A DNA stretch of 64,000 nt from Sanderia malayensis. Taxonomy: Eukaryota > Cnidaria > Scyphozoa > Semaeostomeae > Pelagiidae. Under the pieces are notes generated by a model that was not told the DNA's origin, did not search any database, and saw only the letters and a program-made list of their open reading frames with translations. The DNA lies in the NCBI GenBank assembly GCA_013076295.1, contig RQOL01000861.1, positions 186,001 through 250,000 of the forward strand, read 5' to 3'. A program made the translations under genes and the position numbers. Positions 1 through 11,700 of this stretch are shown here, in pieces; position 1 is the stretch's first letter; each line of letters begins with the position of its first letter.

Positions 1-1593
1 GATAAATGTCCTGATTATTTAAAGCTTGATGTGAAAGAAAGAAGCAAGCTTCTGTACGAGAACAAATTATGTTATGCTTGCTATAAGCCTACATCCCCAA
101 CCCATGTGTCAAAGAGCTGCAGGCAACGAAGAACGTGTAATATTTGTACCGGATCTCATCCAACTGGTTTACATGGATTTAAGTTCACAAAAAGATCGGA
201 GAATGATGAAACAAAGCAAGATCATTTGGTTTGTAATTTGGCTACTGTTGACGCGCAAGTCATAAGTTTGTCGGTGATTCCAGTGAGAATTGGTGTCGAG
301 AATGGGAATCAAGAAATGATAGTATATGCTATGCTTGACAACTGCAGTCAGGGAACTTTCATACAAGAGGACATATTGAATGCATTGAAGGTGAAAGGTG
401 TGAAGACCACAGTAACTGTGAAGACCATGACGGGTGAAGCTACAGAAGAATCAATTAGTCTCGATAATTTGACAGTATCTGGTTTGGGTTCTGCTGACAG
501 AGAAACGATATCGTTGCCAAAAACGTATAGCAGAAAAGAGCTCCCGATTCAAAGAGATGATATACCGACACCAGATAAATTACGTCATTGGCCCCACCTG
601 AAAGATATCATGAAAAATCTACACAAAGAAGATTCTGAAATTCCAGTCGGTTTGTTGATTGGTGCAAATTGTCCATTGGCTCTTGAACCTCATGAAATAA
701 TTCCTAGTCAAGATGGCGGCCCTTATGCTTTTAGATCCTGCCTTGGCTGGTGTATTTCAGGCCCAATCATTAAATGCGCGGAGAATGAAAAATTAGTGAG
801 GTGCAATCGAATCGCAGTCTCCGATGCTGGCTCCACAAAGATTGCCGAGCACCACTTCGTTGTAGAAGATGCTGTAAAGGATGTCACAATCAATGAAATT
901 TTGACAAAAATGTACCATACTGATTTCAGTGAAGCAAAGTTGAATGATGAAAACTTAAACTTTTCACAAGAAGACAAGAAGTTCTTGGAATTGATGAAAG
1001 AGCGGGGTTATAAATCTGATGGTCATTATGTGCTACCGCTGCCATTTCGTAATCCGCATGTTTGCATGCCCAACAACAGAGATCAAGCAATGAAGAGAGC
1101 AAAGTGGACAAAAAGAAGGCTACAGAAAGCCCCTACGTTTTATAATGATTACATCAAGTTTATGAACGATATCATTGGTAAAGGATATGCAAGGAAAGTA
1201 GAAGCGAATTATGACATCCCTGGAAAGCAGTGGTACATTCCTCATCACGGAGTATATCACCCAAAGAAACCAGAAAAAATTAGAGTGGTATTCGATTGCA
1301 GCGCTCAATACGAAGGAACTTGTTTGAATAAAGAGCTTCTACAAGGTCCGGATCTGACTAATCAGTTGGTGGGAGTGCTTCTACGTTTTAGGAGAGAGTT
1401 AATTGCCTTTACTGGTGACATTGAAGCTATGTTTTACCAGGTTCGTGTTCCTGAAGATCAGCGGTCCTTTTTGCGATTTCTTTGGTGGCCAGAAGGAAAC
1501 CTGGAATCGGCACCTATGGATTGTGAAATGTGTGTTCATCTCTTTGGGGGAATATCGTCACCAAGTTGTTCTAATTTAAGATTAAGCCGTTAA
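1..1593 (+). pseudogene. pol: BEL/Pao pol 5' part: zinc knuckles, protease, truncated RT
   Basis: The frame is open from the window edge with no upstream ATG seen, so it is a fragment of a longer gag-pol. Counting from base 31, two zinc knuckles are visible: C14, C17, H25, C30 and C36, C39, H43, H48. A retroviral-type protease region follows around residues 75-140, with an LDNCSQ stretch where the usual D-S/T-G triplet would be. RT begins near residue 370, with IRVVFDCSA, an IEAMFYQV motif A region and HLFGGISSPSCSN. The frame then runs into a stop. The YVDD catalytic box and roughly 150 or more downstream residues expected for the family are absent, because sequence resuming at about 1583 already matches the RT-RNase H connection. 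An internal deletion is the simplest reading. Confidence 0.85.
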
Positions 1594-2300
1594 CAAGAAG
1601 AGGTGTACTGTCGTCCATAAGCTCCATTTATGATCCGCTTGGTTTGGCAGCCCCGTTTCTATTACAAGGGAGGAAAATACTGCAACAGCTTTGTAGTGAC
1701 AAAAAAGAATGGGATGACGACTTATCAGAAGACCAGAAAAACATGTGGTTAAGATGGAGGCAGGAGCTTCCGCTTCTTGAAACATTAGAGATAGCACGTT
1801 GTTACAAACCGAAACATTTTGGTAAGGTCGTCTCTGCAACACTCCACAATTTTTCAGATGCATCGCAAGAAGGCTATGGTCAGGCAAGCTACTTACGTCT
1901 TACTGCTGTCAAAGGAAATATTAATTGTTCTTTGGTCATGGGAAAATCTCGAGTTTCTCCATTGAAGCAAACAACGATTCCAAGGCTGGAGCTTACAGCC
2001 GCAACAGTATCAGTAAAAGTTGGAGCTATGCTAAGAAGAGAACTGGACATAGAAGATCTGAAGCAGACGTGCTGGACAGATAGCCAGATTGTACTTGGTT
2101 ACATTGCTAATGAGACAAAACGATTCAAGACATTTGTTGCGAACCGAGTTCAAGTAATCAGAGATCATTCGGAAATAGAGGAATGGAAGTATGTTGATAC
2201 AAAGCAAAATCCAGCTGATGATGCATCTCATGGCCTTCGTGCAAGTGCAATAGCAAAGAATTCACGTTGGTTCAGAGGTCCAGATTTTTGTGGAAATTAG
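1583..2300 (+). pseudogene. pol: BEL/Pao pol: RT connection and RNase H
   Basis: The frame starts right after the RT deletion with the TRRGVLSSISSIYDPLGL block that is conserved at the end of Pao-family RT. RNase H residues follow: FSDASQEGYG (first Asp), PRLELTA (Glu), WTDSQIVLGYI (Asp) and QNPADDAS (last Asp), so the DEDD set is present. The frame ends at TAG 2298-2300. The downstream frame picks up at a five-T run near 2283-2287, where loss of one T explains the shift. RNase H would remove RNA from the RNA-DNA hybrid during reverse transcription in the cytoplasmic particle. Confidence 0.8.
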
Positions 2301-2884
2301 AAAACGAATGGCCAAGAGAAAAGGCAGCACCTTTGTTGAAGGAAGATGATCCAGAATTAAAGAAAAATGTCAAAGTGAATTGCCTTGCAGTTGCCGAGAC
2401 AGACAGTTTCCTGATTGAGTTGGAAAATCGATACTCTGACTGGGTACGCATGAAGACTGTTGTTGCACTTATGCTGAGGATCATTTCGAATTGTAAAAGA
2501 AAGATTAAGAATAGAGAAGATAAGGTCTTTTCAGCAACGCCTAAAAACGAAGATGCTTTGTTAATAGTAGAAGATGTAAAAATGGCAGAAAATACGATTA
2601 TCAGATTGGTACAAGCGGCAGCATTTGAAGTTGAGTTAAAAGTATTAAAGAACGTTTCACGAGACAAGGATGAAATTTTACGAGGTGAAAGAAGAATCCT
2701 CAAGAAAGCTAGCTCTTTGTTTAAACTGGATCCCTTCCTCGATGAAAACGGAATCTTGAGAGTAGGTGGAAGAATGAAGAAGTCATGCTTTGATGAAGAA
2801 TGCAAGCACCCTATTTTGCTGCCAAAGAAAGGGAAAGTTACTGAGTTAGTAATAGACTTGTGTCATCGAAAGCACAGCACGTAG
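2288..2884 (+). pseudogene. pol: BEL/Pao pol: spacer and N-terminal integrase zinc region
   Basis: This 200-residue segment continues the pol frame after the one-base shift near 2287. It covers the poorly conserved region between RNase H and integrase, then a block typical just before the integrase zinc-binding domain (DENGILRVGGRMKKS, HPILLPKKGKVTELVI). It ends at a stop at 2882-2884. The next frame opens in the overlapping LCHRKAQH region, so a second single-base loss near 2868 separates it from the integrase. No function beyond being part of the polyprotein can be assigned. Confidence 0.75.
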
Positions 2885-4002
2885 GGAGAGGTATGACATT
2901 GAATGAAATTCGATCAAGTGGGTACTGGATAATTAATGCGAACTCTAAGGTTCAACAGTTTATTTCAAGATGTGTTAGATGTCGCAGTCTTCGCGGAAAG
3001 TTAGGTGAACAGAAGATGGCAGATCTTCCTGAAGAGCGAGTTAAGGAAGCACCACCCGTCACATACTGTGGAGTGGATTTGTTTGGACCATTTGTCATCA
3101 AAGAAAGAAGAAAGGAGCTGAAAAGATACGGAGTTTTGTTCACATGTTTTGGAAGTGGTGCGATTCATATTGAAACAACTAACTCATTGGACACAGACTC
3201 ATTTATTCAAGCTTTAAGGAGGTTTATTGCAAGAAGAGGCGGTGTGCGTCAAATATACTCCGATAATGGCACTAATTTTGTTGGTACGGTCAACGAGCTT
3301 CAGAAAGAATTTGAGAAAATGGATCAAAGTAAGATTAGTTGCTTTGCTCATAATCAGAATACAGATTGGATTTTGTGGAAAAAGAACGTCCCTGCGGCAA
3401 GCCACATGGGAGGAGTGTGGGAGCGTCAGATTCGTTCTGTTAGAGCCATACTGTCATCTCTACTGAAGAATCATGGACATTCTCTTGATGATGAATCGTT
3501 GAGAACATTGCTGACCGAGTCCGAAGCAATAGTGAATTCACGCCCTCTCACAGTTGAGACACTGAGTGATCCACACAGCGTCAGACCACTGACACCAAAT
3601 CATTTGCTGACGATGAAATCCAAGGTTATCAAGCCACCTCCAGGTGTATTTCAAAAAGCTGATTTATATTGTAGAAGGAGATGGAGAAGAGTACAACATC
3701 TTTTAAATGAATTTTGGTCGAGATGGAAAAAGGAGTACTTGATGTTGTTGCAACCAAGGCAAAAATGGACAGAGCCCAGAAGGAATTTCCGGATTGGAGA
3801 CGTGGTTCTTTTAAAGGAAAGTAGCGATAGGAATGATTGGCCAATGGGGAAAGTGATAATTGCAAATGCTGATCGTAATGGGTTCGTGCGAAGTGTAACA
3901 TTGCTGCTAGCCAAAAGGGATGATAATGACACGATACATCGAAAACTTGATAGACCTGTAAATAAATTAGTACTCCTGTTGGAGTCAGAAGAGATTGACT
4001 AA
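2860..4002 (+). pseudogene. BEL/Pao integrase with C-terminal tail
   Basis: The frame is open for 380 codons. The zinc-binding region ends in CVRCRSL. The catalytic core is readable: YCGVDLFGPF (first Asp), YSDNGTNF (second Asp) and MGGVWERQIRSVR (Glu), which gives the DDE triad of retroviral-type integrases. The C-terminal part (FWSRWKKEYLMLLQ, FRIGDVVLLKE, RPVNKLVLL) matches the tail domain usual in Pao integrases. The stop at 4000-4002 agrees with the natural pol end, since a purine-rich stretch and LTR-like sequence follow at once. The domain looks intact. The element is disabled by the upstream lesions. Confidence 0.88.
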
Positions 4003-4027
4003 TGAAGAATCAAGATATTACATATCT

Positions 4028-4041
4028 TGAAGGGAGGAAGA
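4028..4041 (+). promoter_or_regulatory. Putative polypurine tract before a 3' LTR
   Basis: A purine-rich run (AAGGGAGGAAGA) lies 25-40 bases after the integrase stop and is followed by TG, the usual first dinucleotide of an LTR. The LTR end is not identifiable because no second copy is in the window. Confidence 0.4.
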
Positions 4042-4212
4042 TGAAAATGGGAAAAAAGGATTTTTTAATTTAATTACGTAACTGTGTGATGTGATCCGTA
4101 ACTTGCTTTTTTGCTGTGTCAATGTGTTCATTGTTTTGCGTATTGTATAGTCTTTTGTATTCGTCTTGTGTTTTGAAAGAGCATTTCTGTGTATTCACGT
4201 TTATCTTTGCTT

Positions 4213-5585
4213 TTATGTGTGTATAATTAGGCGCGAAGCAGCAGATACGAGAACTTTAGTTTTAATTTTGTTTATGGACGTTGCTGGATAATTTATTTGT
4301 TGAAATAATGCACGGCAATATAAATTCACGAAATTGAAGCATGAAGCTAGATTTTTAAATTGGCTTTGTTTATTTTTGCTGCTATATACACAGTAGCCGT
4401 GCTCATTTTTCTTCCCATTATCTTTGAAGGTATAGAAGATGGCGTTATAAAGTTTGGGAAGAGGTCCCTGATCCAGTTCCTGCATGAATTCAACCAATGT
4501 CAGTGGCCATTTTTTCTCAATTTCTTGACGGTGCTGCATTTTCCTCCGGACCATTCGACCAAAAGCCCGTACTAAGTCATTGTCTCTCAATCCACGACCG
4601 TGAAGATTAGTGATGGAATAATTCCATGGGTCTGTATCAGATGCATAAACAAGAAGATACTTTGAGATGGACTTGAAAGAGATGTCATCTTAAAATTCCT
4701 TTTCCATGTGTCTCCTTAAAGCTCTGGTGTCTTTAATAACCGAATTTTCAAATCCTGTCTGTTCACTCATGTATTTTATGTCATTTAGTAGTTCATGAAG
4801 AAGAAAAGCACATTTTTCTTTTATGATTTTGCGCTTGATATCAAGTAGAAACGACTGAATAACAAGGTCTTCTTCCAGGTCCTTCTTTGTGCTTTCGACT
4901 GGAATGTAGCGATGCGCATATGCTAAGTAGCAGTTTTTGTCAACTTTCAAAATTGCATCCAACCTGCAAGATGCCTCATAAAACGGGTGCTCCTTTTCCT
5001 TTAAAAAGCTTTCTTTCTGTTTTAATAGCCTTGTTTCTGCACGGCTGTCAGAACATCTACCCACCCCTCCTTCATTGTATGAGATGCCATCATTACTTGT
5101 TCTTTCATTGCCAATGAAACATTTTTCCTTGTCGTAACCAACTTTAGAACAAAGGTGTCTTGACTGTAAATTTTGCAAAGGGTCTAAAGTCCACGATTTT
5201 TCCCCAGCATTGGTTTCCCGTGAGATTTTTCCATACCTTGCAGAATAACTAGAAATTTTTGTTCCAAACTTTAATCTGCAAGAATTGTGTACAGCGCCAA
5301 AGGCTTCATCAGACTCAGAAATCTTATCAAAAACTGTTGTAAATATGTGTCTTATCTGCAATGTTTAGTTCACTGCAATCCTTAGCAATGTTTAGCAATG
5401 TTTAGTTCACTCCAATCCTTGGCATCATTTCTAAACTTTTCCCAACCATTGTTAGTTAAATTTCTGTAGCCATCCTTTTTTCTGATTACTTCATTGCATA
5501 TCAGACAGCAATTCGAACTCTCTTTGGTGCCCGGGCTAAAAAGAGGTACACACGGTTGGTATAACTTCTTTTCATTACCATCCAT
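4213..5585 (-). pseudogene. Uncharacterised zinc-motif ORF, repeat-family type
   Basis: Read on the minus strand, a frame starts at 5585 with two Cys-x2-Cys-like positions (CCLICNEVI), then a W..F...A..W stretch. It shifts frame across a local duplication at about 5355-5410 and continues as a 223-codon segment with a VHNSC motif and many charged residues. A single in-frame TAA at 4690-4692 separates this from about 70 further codons that continue in the same frame (DPWNYSITNLHGRGLRDNDL, then a stretch through LYNAIFYTF). Those codons end near 4400. I do not recognise the function. The overall look (N-terminal Cys/His module, long variable region, LRDNDL block) resembles multicopy ORFs of invertebrate repeats. 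Lesions: one nonsense codon and one duplication with a frameshift. Confidence 0.55.
5355..5412. repeat. Short local direct duplication
   Basis: The phrase GCAATGTTTAGTTCACT occurs twice within about 40 bases, at about 5359 and 5394, with a partial third copy between. It sits exactly where the minus-strand zinc-motif ORF changes frame. The duplication is a plausible cause of the break. Confidence 0.7.
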
Positions 5586-5589
5586 AGCA

Positions 5590-6410
5590 CATCAAAACAA
5601 AAAACCTCTCAGTGTTTCACCAGCTTCACCATATGGTCAAGCAGCCATTTGAATAGAAATCTCGATTTCAAATCAGTTCCAGAGCCTCGTTTTAAGGTCA
5701 ATCATCAAACTTTTAAATGCTTATATTTCGTTATTCATTAGTGATATGGGCATAGTTGCTATGTAAAATGTACACACCTTTTTCTGCTCTTTCGAATGAG
5801 CTATTAAACTCGAAGATACCACCAAGTTGAATTTTTGATGACCGTTACAGATGACGTCATCAATCTCGTGACTTAAGCAAATTTTTCGGAAAGGTACCAG
5901 GTTCCATTTTGTTCCAGAGATCAATAGCAATCATATTTTCAAGTAAAAACTTTGACTGGGAACATTGCTAGATTTTTATAAGAATTTCCCTGCCTATTAG
6001 CATCGAAAGAGATATCACCAATAACATTGAACTGGACAGCCTTTTAGAACTATTTAAAACCAGTGGGAATAGGAAACTTACTTTCTAAATTGAAGTGAAT
6101 TACTTCGACATTCAGAAATTTGAAAGTGGAAATTTCAATAAGCCGGTGATAACGTAAGTGAATGATAAATTGCTACTGATACTAATCTTCCTTATTTAAG
6201 CAGACCTGATGGTAGTAAACCTGCATTACTGTGATTGTTCCGACTAGGAACCTTGTTTGGTAACTGATTTCGATTTCAATTCATATCTTTCCTTTCTCTT
6301 AGATAGTTACATGGGTTATATGGTGTTATACATCACTGTTCAATTTTCGCTGGGCCCCTTCGTTGTTGTCCACCCCGGTTTTTTCTTGCTGGTGACACCC
6401 CTGACCACTG
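5590..6410. other. No recognisable gene
   Basis: AT-rich sequence with only short, non-conserved reading frames in both directions. I see no domain motif, terminal repeat or RNA structure that I could defend. Confidence 0.5.
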
Positions 6411-6416
6411 GCTAAT

Positions 6417-7075
6417 GACCTTCGACAGATCTATCGCTGTTCTACTGGAGGAAAACTTAAATAGACTGCTTGAAGTTTTGCTAAATTACGTCTCACCTGA
6501 TTTTTATGATTTATTCTGTGAATCTAATACATAGGAAGAAGCCATCACTGTGTTAAAATCGCTGTACATAAAGATACCAAATGAAGTTTTGCTTGGCATT
6601 CTTTGGCTACTGAAAAAAAAATTATCTGGAGAAACACTGGATGAATATTTGCAAGCATTAAAAAGGCCAAGCAAAGACTGTAATTTCTGCCAAGTTACTG
6701 CTGCAGAATATCGCGACAAAGCTATATGCGAAGCTTTTATTAGTGGCCTTATCAAATAGCATTCGAGAACGTTTCCTTGAAAATAAAATATTACATTTTC
6801 AAACAGCTTTTGATCAGGAAAGAGCACTGTGTACTGCTCAGAGGAGTACAGAATGTTATAAACTTTCTGTTATGCCAAACTCTGCAGCTGCTAATACCCC
6901 CCTTTGAGGAGATTATTTCAACTGAAGAAAATACTGAAAATATGTCTGCAGGATCGTCAGCTTCTTCAAAATGTTGGTTTTGTGGATATACCTTGCATCC
7001 TGGAATCAAATGTCCAGCTCGAGGAGCCACTTGTCATAATTGGCAACAGAAGGGTCATTTTCAAAGGGTACAGTA
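6417..7075 (+). pseudogene. gag: LTR-retrotransposon gag remnant with zinc knuckle
   Basis: Gag-like sequence can be followed through changing frames. It begins around 6417 and contains an in-frame TAG near 6530. It reads through LSGETLDEYLQALK and then, after a frameshift near 6765, a FDQERAL region. Near 6965-7075 it ends in CWFCGYTLHPGIKCPARG, a CCHC knuckle (C-x2-C-x4-H-x4-C), followed by a degraded second knuckle in which two cysteines are lost. The E-x-LDEYLQAL block is typical of gag from Gypsy-type elements. No pol follows, so this is an orphan fragment. It is distinct from the Gypsy copy at 8.5-13.8 kb, whose gag differs. Confidence 0.7.
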
Positions 7076-7322
7076 GTGTCCCCAATATAGGAAACATGAA
7101 TTTAAGAAACACCAGACCTCAATTTTTCAAATAATACCCCCTCTTATAAGAAACTGGTTCAGGTCTGAAAAATGCTTGTTTCTTATTCAAAAGTATGTAT
7201 ATGTTGGAAATTTGAAAACCATAAATAACAAAAATACTGTATCTGTTTTTAAAATACTGCCCTCATTGCTTTTACATTACAGCAGTCAGTCTGTTGATTA
7301 CTTAAAAAGTTTGTATGTCACT

Positions 7323-8537
7323 TTAAAATTTATAGTCCTTATATCCTTGAGGATTTATCAACTTATCTTCTTCACCTTCTTCTGCAATCGTTAAGAGTCC
7401 TGTTTTCTGGAAAAGCCTCTGTCGAAAGTTTTTGTATTACTGCATGTCATTCCAAGCCTGGCCAACCCACTTTGTTAGCAATATTCTTCTTTCAGATGCA
7501 GAAAAGCCTTGACCACACCACCTTTCAAAGTTCTCATCATTTTCTAGATATGGATCCATTTGACAACCAATGAGTTTCTTTATCATGTAATCCTCTCCTG
7601 CATCCACTGGTTGTAGTTTATCAGTGACTGAAGGTGGGAGTGGATATACAAGAGTGTTAGCTTCTTCCCTACAAATATTGTGAAAATCTTTGGCAGGACA
7701 GATTGTCAAGAAAAAGAACATTTTCATGGCTTTTACCTATGGCTGGTGCAAAAGTATTCCTGACCCATTGAGTGCCAACAGCACTATCCATCCACCCATT
7801 ATCCTGCCAATATATGTGAACACGTTTGTCATATGATTGCAATTCAGCTGGTTTAACATTACCTTTACCCCGAAAAATAATTGCAGGAGGAACGTTCTGC
7901 TTCTCTGTAGGTTGTATGCAAAGTTGGAGTGTGTATTGTCTTCGATCAAGTCAACTGGCAGGTTGGCTGATCCACACAGAAGTGCTTCCTTTAAGATCAT
8001 AAGTCATTTCTTGGTCTACAACAAAGGGAAGAGGCACTTGATCCATATTAAATCTCCTTTCAGGCACCCACCTCCCCCATTTCTTATGATTTACCATGTT
8101 TGTTCGGCGTCTGCAAGAATTTAGGTCGCTCCTGAATTGCTTATGAAAAGCCTGTATGACAGGCAGCATTTCCTGGCTGCCTTGTTTCTTCTTGTTGGTC
8201 TTTTGCCGTAAAGATATACCATGCCGTTTTTTGAAAGAAAACATCCAGTTGGGGATAGCTTTAAAGGAATCAGCCTTTTTATTGCCATAAAACTTCCTAA
8301 TGTATTTTCTCATTCTAGTACCGATCCATCTATCCCATACTTTTGCACCCTTTCCTCTTGCAATCAAAAGCTCTTCCTTGGTCTTTTCTTTTGCCAACTG
8401 AAAATGAGATTTTGCTGGTTGACATACCTTTCTTCTTGATCTAGTGCTTCTGCTTCCATTCTGTCTCCTTCCACCTAATACTTTGCTTCTTGACTCTTCC
8501 CATGCCTTCATAATCTTTGCTTCATCTTTTTTCCATT
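7323..8537 (-). pseudogene. pogo-like DDD transposase, C-terminal part
   Basis: This is the 3' half of a minus-strand transposase gene whose 5' half lies at 13778-14289. It contains a CENP-B-type DNA-binding helix region (GKGAKVWDRW, IPNWMFSFKKRHGISL) and then the catalytic core with NMDQVPLPF (first Asp), FLDNLS (second Asp, near 7690-7710) and TDKLQPVDAG (third Asp). This is the DDD pattern of pogo-group Tc1/mariner transposases. An ASERRILLTKWV block follows. Frame changes occur between about 7730 and 8000, and there is a TAA at about 7437. After that stop the frame continues to a terminal stop at 7323-7325. The Gypsy insertion separates this part from its N terminus. Its first four apparent codons (MVDN) come from the Gypsy LTR, not from the transposase. 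Confidence 0.85.
8534..8537 (+). repeat. Target-site duplication of the Gypsy element (left)
   Basis: CATT directly precedes the LTR end TGTTATC. The same CATT follows the other LTR at 13778-13781. Removing the element and one copy restores an open transposase frame (codons for V-C-K-W-K-K across the joint), which independently confirms the insertion point. Confidence 0.9.
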
Positions 8538-8688
8538 TGTTATCTACCATATATCAGGATTATACGAGAGTAAAAGACAAAGTGTAGACTCACCAAAATA
8601 TTATAAAACAACAAGAGCTAGACAGAACACGAGGTCTAAATCATACTGTTAATTATGATAATGTATTACAATAATAACAATGATAACA
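8538..8688 (-). repeat. Gypsy 3' LTR
   Basis: 151 bp, beginning TGTTATC and ending GATAACA on the plus strand, so the ends are short inverted repeats of each other. It is the same length as the partner at 13627-13777, with 6 mismatches and no indels. Confidence 0.95.
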
Positions 8689-8712
8689 CTATCCCCTTTC
8701 CTGTCAATGATA
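8689..8712 (-). promoter_or_regulatory. Gypsy polypurine tract
   Basis: On the minus strand the bases just before the 3' LTR read as a purine run (AGGAAAGGGGATAG) touching the LTR. This is the expected primer site for plus-strand DNA synthesis. Confidence 0.65.
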
Positions 8713-8716
8713 AATG

Positions 8717-11700
8717 CTATGTTACGGATTGTGATCTTGTCCTTTGTTCAATAATGTTTCCTTGGTTCATATTGCACCATCCTCCTGTTATAATGGGAAG
8801 GTCCTCATCGACTGGTGCTACTCTATCTGGTTCTTCTCTGCCAACATTTCTATTTTGTACCATTTCTACATTCCCTTCTCTGTTAGTGTTGAAATGTGAC
8901 TCATCCTGTGTGTTGTTGGGTATCTGTTCAGTAACGAGGGATTCAAATATGTCAGTTGTGGTTGGTTGTTGTTGTTGTGGTGTTGATTTGACGGATCTAC
9001 TTGAAGTTTTTAAATGATTAAAGCGAGGTGCAATATACCTTAACTGATTGACGTGGACGACAGGGGTTGTTTTGCTTTGTGTGTTCGCAAGCTGGCAATT
9101 TAAATCTCCAATCAATCGAGTTATTGTCCAGGGACCTGATCAGTTTGGTTGCCAGCAGCGTGAAATGCCTTTCTTCTTGTTGGGGTGCCACAACATTACA
9201 GTATCGTGGACCTGATAGTGATGGGCTTTTGCATGTTTATCATACTTTTTCTTCATCTTGTTTCGAGAAGCTGCAAGAGAGGCTTGAACCTGAGAAACAG
9301 TTTTCTTTAGGTTTTAACCGAGTTCGTTGGCGAAATTCTGTGCTTGCTTGACGTGGTGGGGAAGTGATGGTGGAATAGATCGAGTTGAGGATGTAGTCAG
9401 TAATTGTATCGGTGTAGATATTTTGGCGCCAAGCACTAATTCAGCAGGAGTCACATTTGTACTTGTGTTTACACTTGTGCGAATAGCGTATGCAGCTGCC
9501 TGTAGATGTGTATCCCAGTTACGACCATGTATATCAACTTGTTTCTGAATACAAGCTTTGACTTGTTTCACCATTGCTTCAGATAATCCATCTCCTTGTG
9601 GATGGAGATGTGACAATTTGGATTTGCCGATACCCAATATATTACACACTTCATGCATTATACAACCATCCACATTTGGTGCACCATCACTATGAAGGCG
9701 TTGCATCAATCCATACCTGCAGATCCATTGATTATGGATTGCAAGCGCGATTGTAGGGGCACATGTGTCTTTTAATGGAATCACTTCAAGCCACTTTGTA
9801 AAATGGTCAACCAGGATTAATGTGTACGTGTTTCCATTGTCTGATGCAGGGATAAAAGTGCCAGCGCGGTCGTAGCAAACAAGTTGAAATCGTTCTGATG
9901 ATTCAATTGGTCGTAAGGGTGCTTTGTTGTAGCCCTGTGGAGGCGAATTAAATGAGGAGCAAGTGTGGCGACTTTTGACCCAATTGTGGACGTCATGGCC
10001 TGCATTTGGCCAAAAATAGGCATTGGAGAGACATGTCTATGTGCGATCTATCCCAAAATGTCCAGATGAAGCATGATCATGACAGATTCGAAGGACCATT
10101 GAACATAATTGCTCTGGAATGACTGGATAGGATTTCCATTGCAAGATACCTTCGGTAGAAAGGGTGAGATGTTCACGGTATCTTTGGAGAGAACCCAGTC
10201 GACTGATATCGAATTGTTTCTTTGATAGAAGATACTCCATTGCCGCACATATCGAAGGGTCCTTTGATTGGTGTTCAACAAGTTCTTTATTGTTGAATTC
10301 TGGTTGACGATCCATGTCAATAATATTGATTGAATACATACGACTAAGACAGTCGCTGATCGCATTGTTCTTTGATGGAATATGTTGGATTTCGCAATCG
10401 AATTCGGATAGTTCAAGGGCCCAGTTGAGAAGTTTTCTGCTTTTTGGCGATCGTTTTGATTGAAGGTAAGTGTTAACACGATTGTCAGTGCGGAGCAAGA
10501 ATGGCTTTCCAAAAAGGTAATGGCGAAACTTCTGAGTGGCAAAGATGATTGCGTGTGCTTCTTTCTAAACAATGTTCAACTTGGCTTCTGTGATGTTGAA
10601 TTTGCGACTTGCATAAGCGACGATGTATACCTTTCCATCAGCATAACTGCGGGCTTTGAGGCAAACACCTTCTCCTTTGTCGGATGCATCCGTTTCTAAG
10701 ATAAAGAAGTCTTGACTATCAGGGGCACGTACAAGTGGAGCATTAGTAAGAAGGTGCTTGATTGTGTTGAACGCTGTGTCACACTCTGGGGTCCAGTGGA
10801 ATGGTGCGTTTATTTCAGTGAGATGATGAAGTGGAGAGGTAATGGGGAAGAAAACGGTCACAAAATTGAGCCATGCCTAGGAACTCTTTCAATTTACGAG
10901 CAGTTCTAGGAGCCGGAAGTTCAACAAGAGATTGAACGCGTGCAGGGTCCAAACGAATTTGACCGCAATCAATGATATGTCCAAGATAAGGTAATTTGGT
11001 TTGAAAAAAACGGCACTTTAAGGCATTGAGAGTGAGGCCAGCCTCCCGAAGTCTTGTAAGCACTCGGCGGATGTTGCATAGATGTTCTTGAAAGCTTGTT
11101 CCTTTTATCACTACATCGTCAAACAACGGCAGTAAAATGCAGTCGGAAAGACCGGAAAATGTTTGCTCCATTGTCTTTTGAAAGTGATTTGAAGCTGGTT
11201 TGATGCCTTGAGGCATGACGGTCCATGTCCATTGTCCAAAACCGTAGCCAGGTGAGAAGGCAAGTAGTGGTTTACAATGGTCAGTGCACAGAATCTGATG
11301 GTAGCCACTATTAAAATCGATAAAGCTGACAAATGTGGAGCCAGTGACAGAATCAAGACATTGTTGGAGGGAGGGTGCCGGCCATCCTGAATCGGCGAGG
11401 GCATTGTTGAGGAAACGATAGTCAACTACAAGGCGGTAGCGATCTGTAACATGAGCACTGTTAGCGACATTTTTCTTTTCCACCAGAAGGGTGGCAGCAC
11501 GATAGGGTGAATCTATGTGTTCAATGAGACCCAGGTCTTGATAATGGTTGAGAAGTTCTTTCACAATAGGTTGCTGGTGGAGAGGCACCCGGTGGAGGGG
11601 GGTGGAATTAGGTGTCGTGTGTTCCAGTTGCACATCAAAGGGGGGTACATTAGCTCTGCCAATCTTGGAATTTGATAAGGAGAAGACATCGCGAAATTCT

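Larger units (their letters stand above)
1..4041 (+). mobile_element. BEL/Pao LTR retrotransposon, 3' part of a decayed copy
   Basis: The domain order along the plus strand is CCHC zinc knuckles, aspartic protease, reverse transcriptase, RNase H, H2C2-type integrase and a C-terminal integrase tail. This is the pol order of BEL/Pao elements. The coding frame is already open at base 1, so gag and the 5' LTR lie outside the window. Coding is broken by one internal deletion in RT and at least two single-base frameshifts, near 2287 and 2868, so this copy cannot make a full polyprotein. The polypurine-rich stretch after 4028 probably marks the edge of the 3' LTR. That LTR cannot be delimited without its partner. 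Confidence 0.9.

Noticed and set aside
8534..8550. MVDN as the natural start of the pogo-like transposase
   Set aside because: These codons come from the Gypsy LTR. The true N-terminal part continues across the insertion at 13778-14289.
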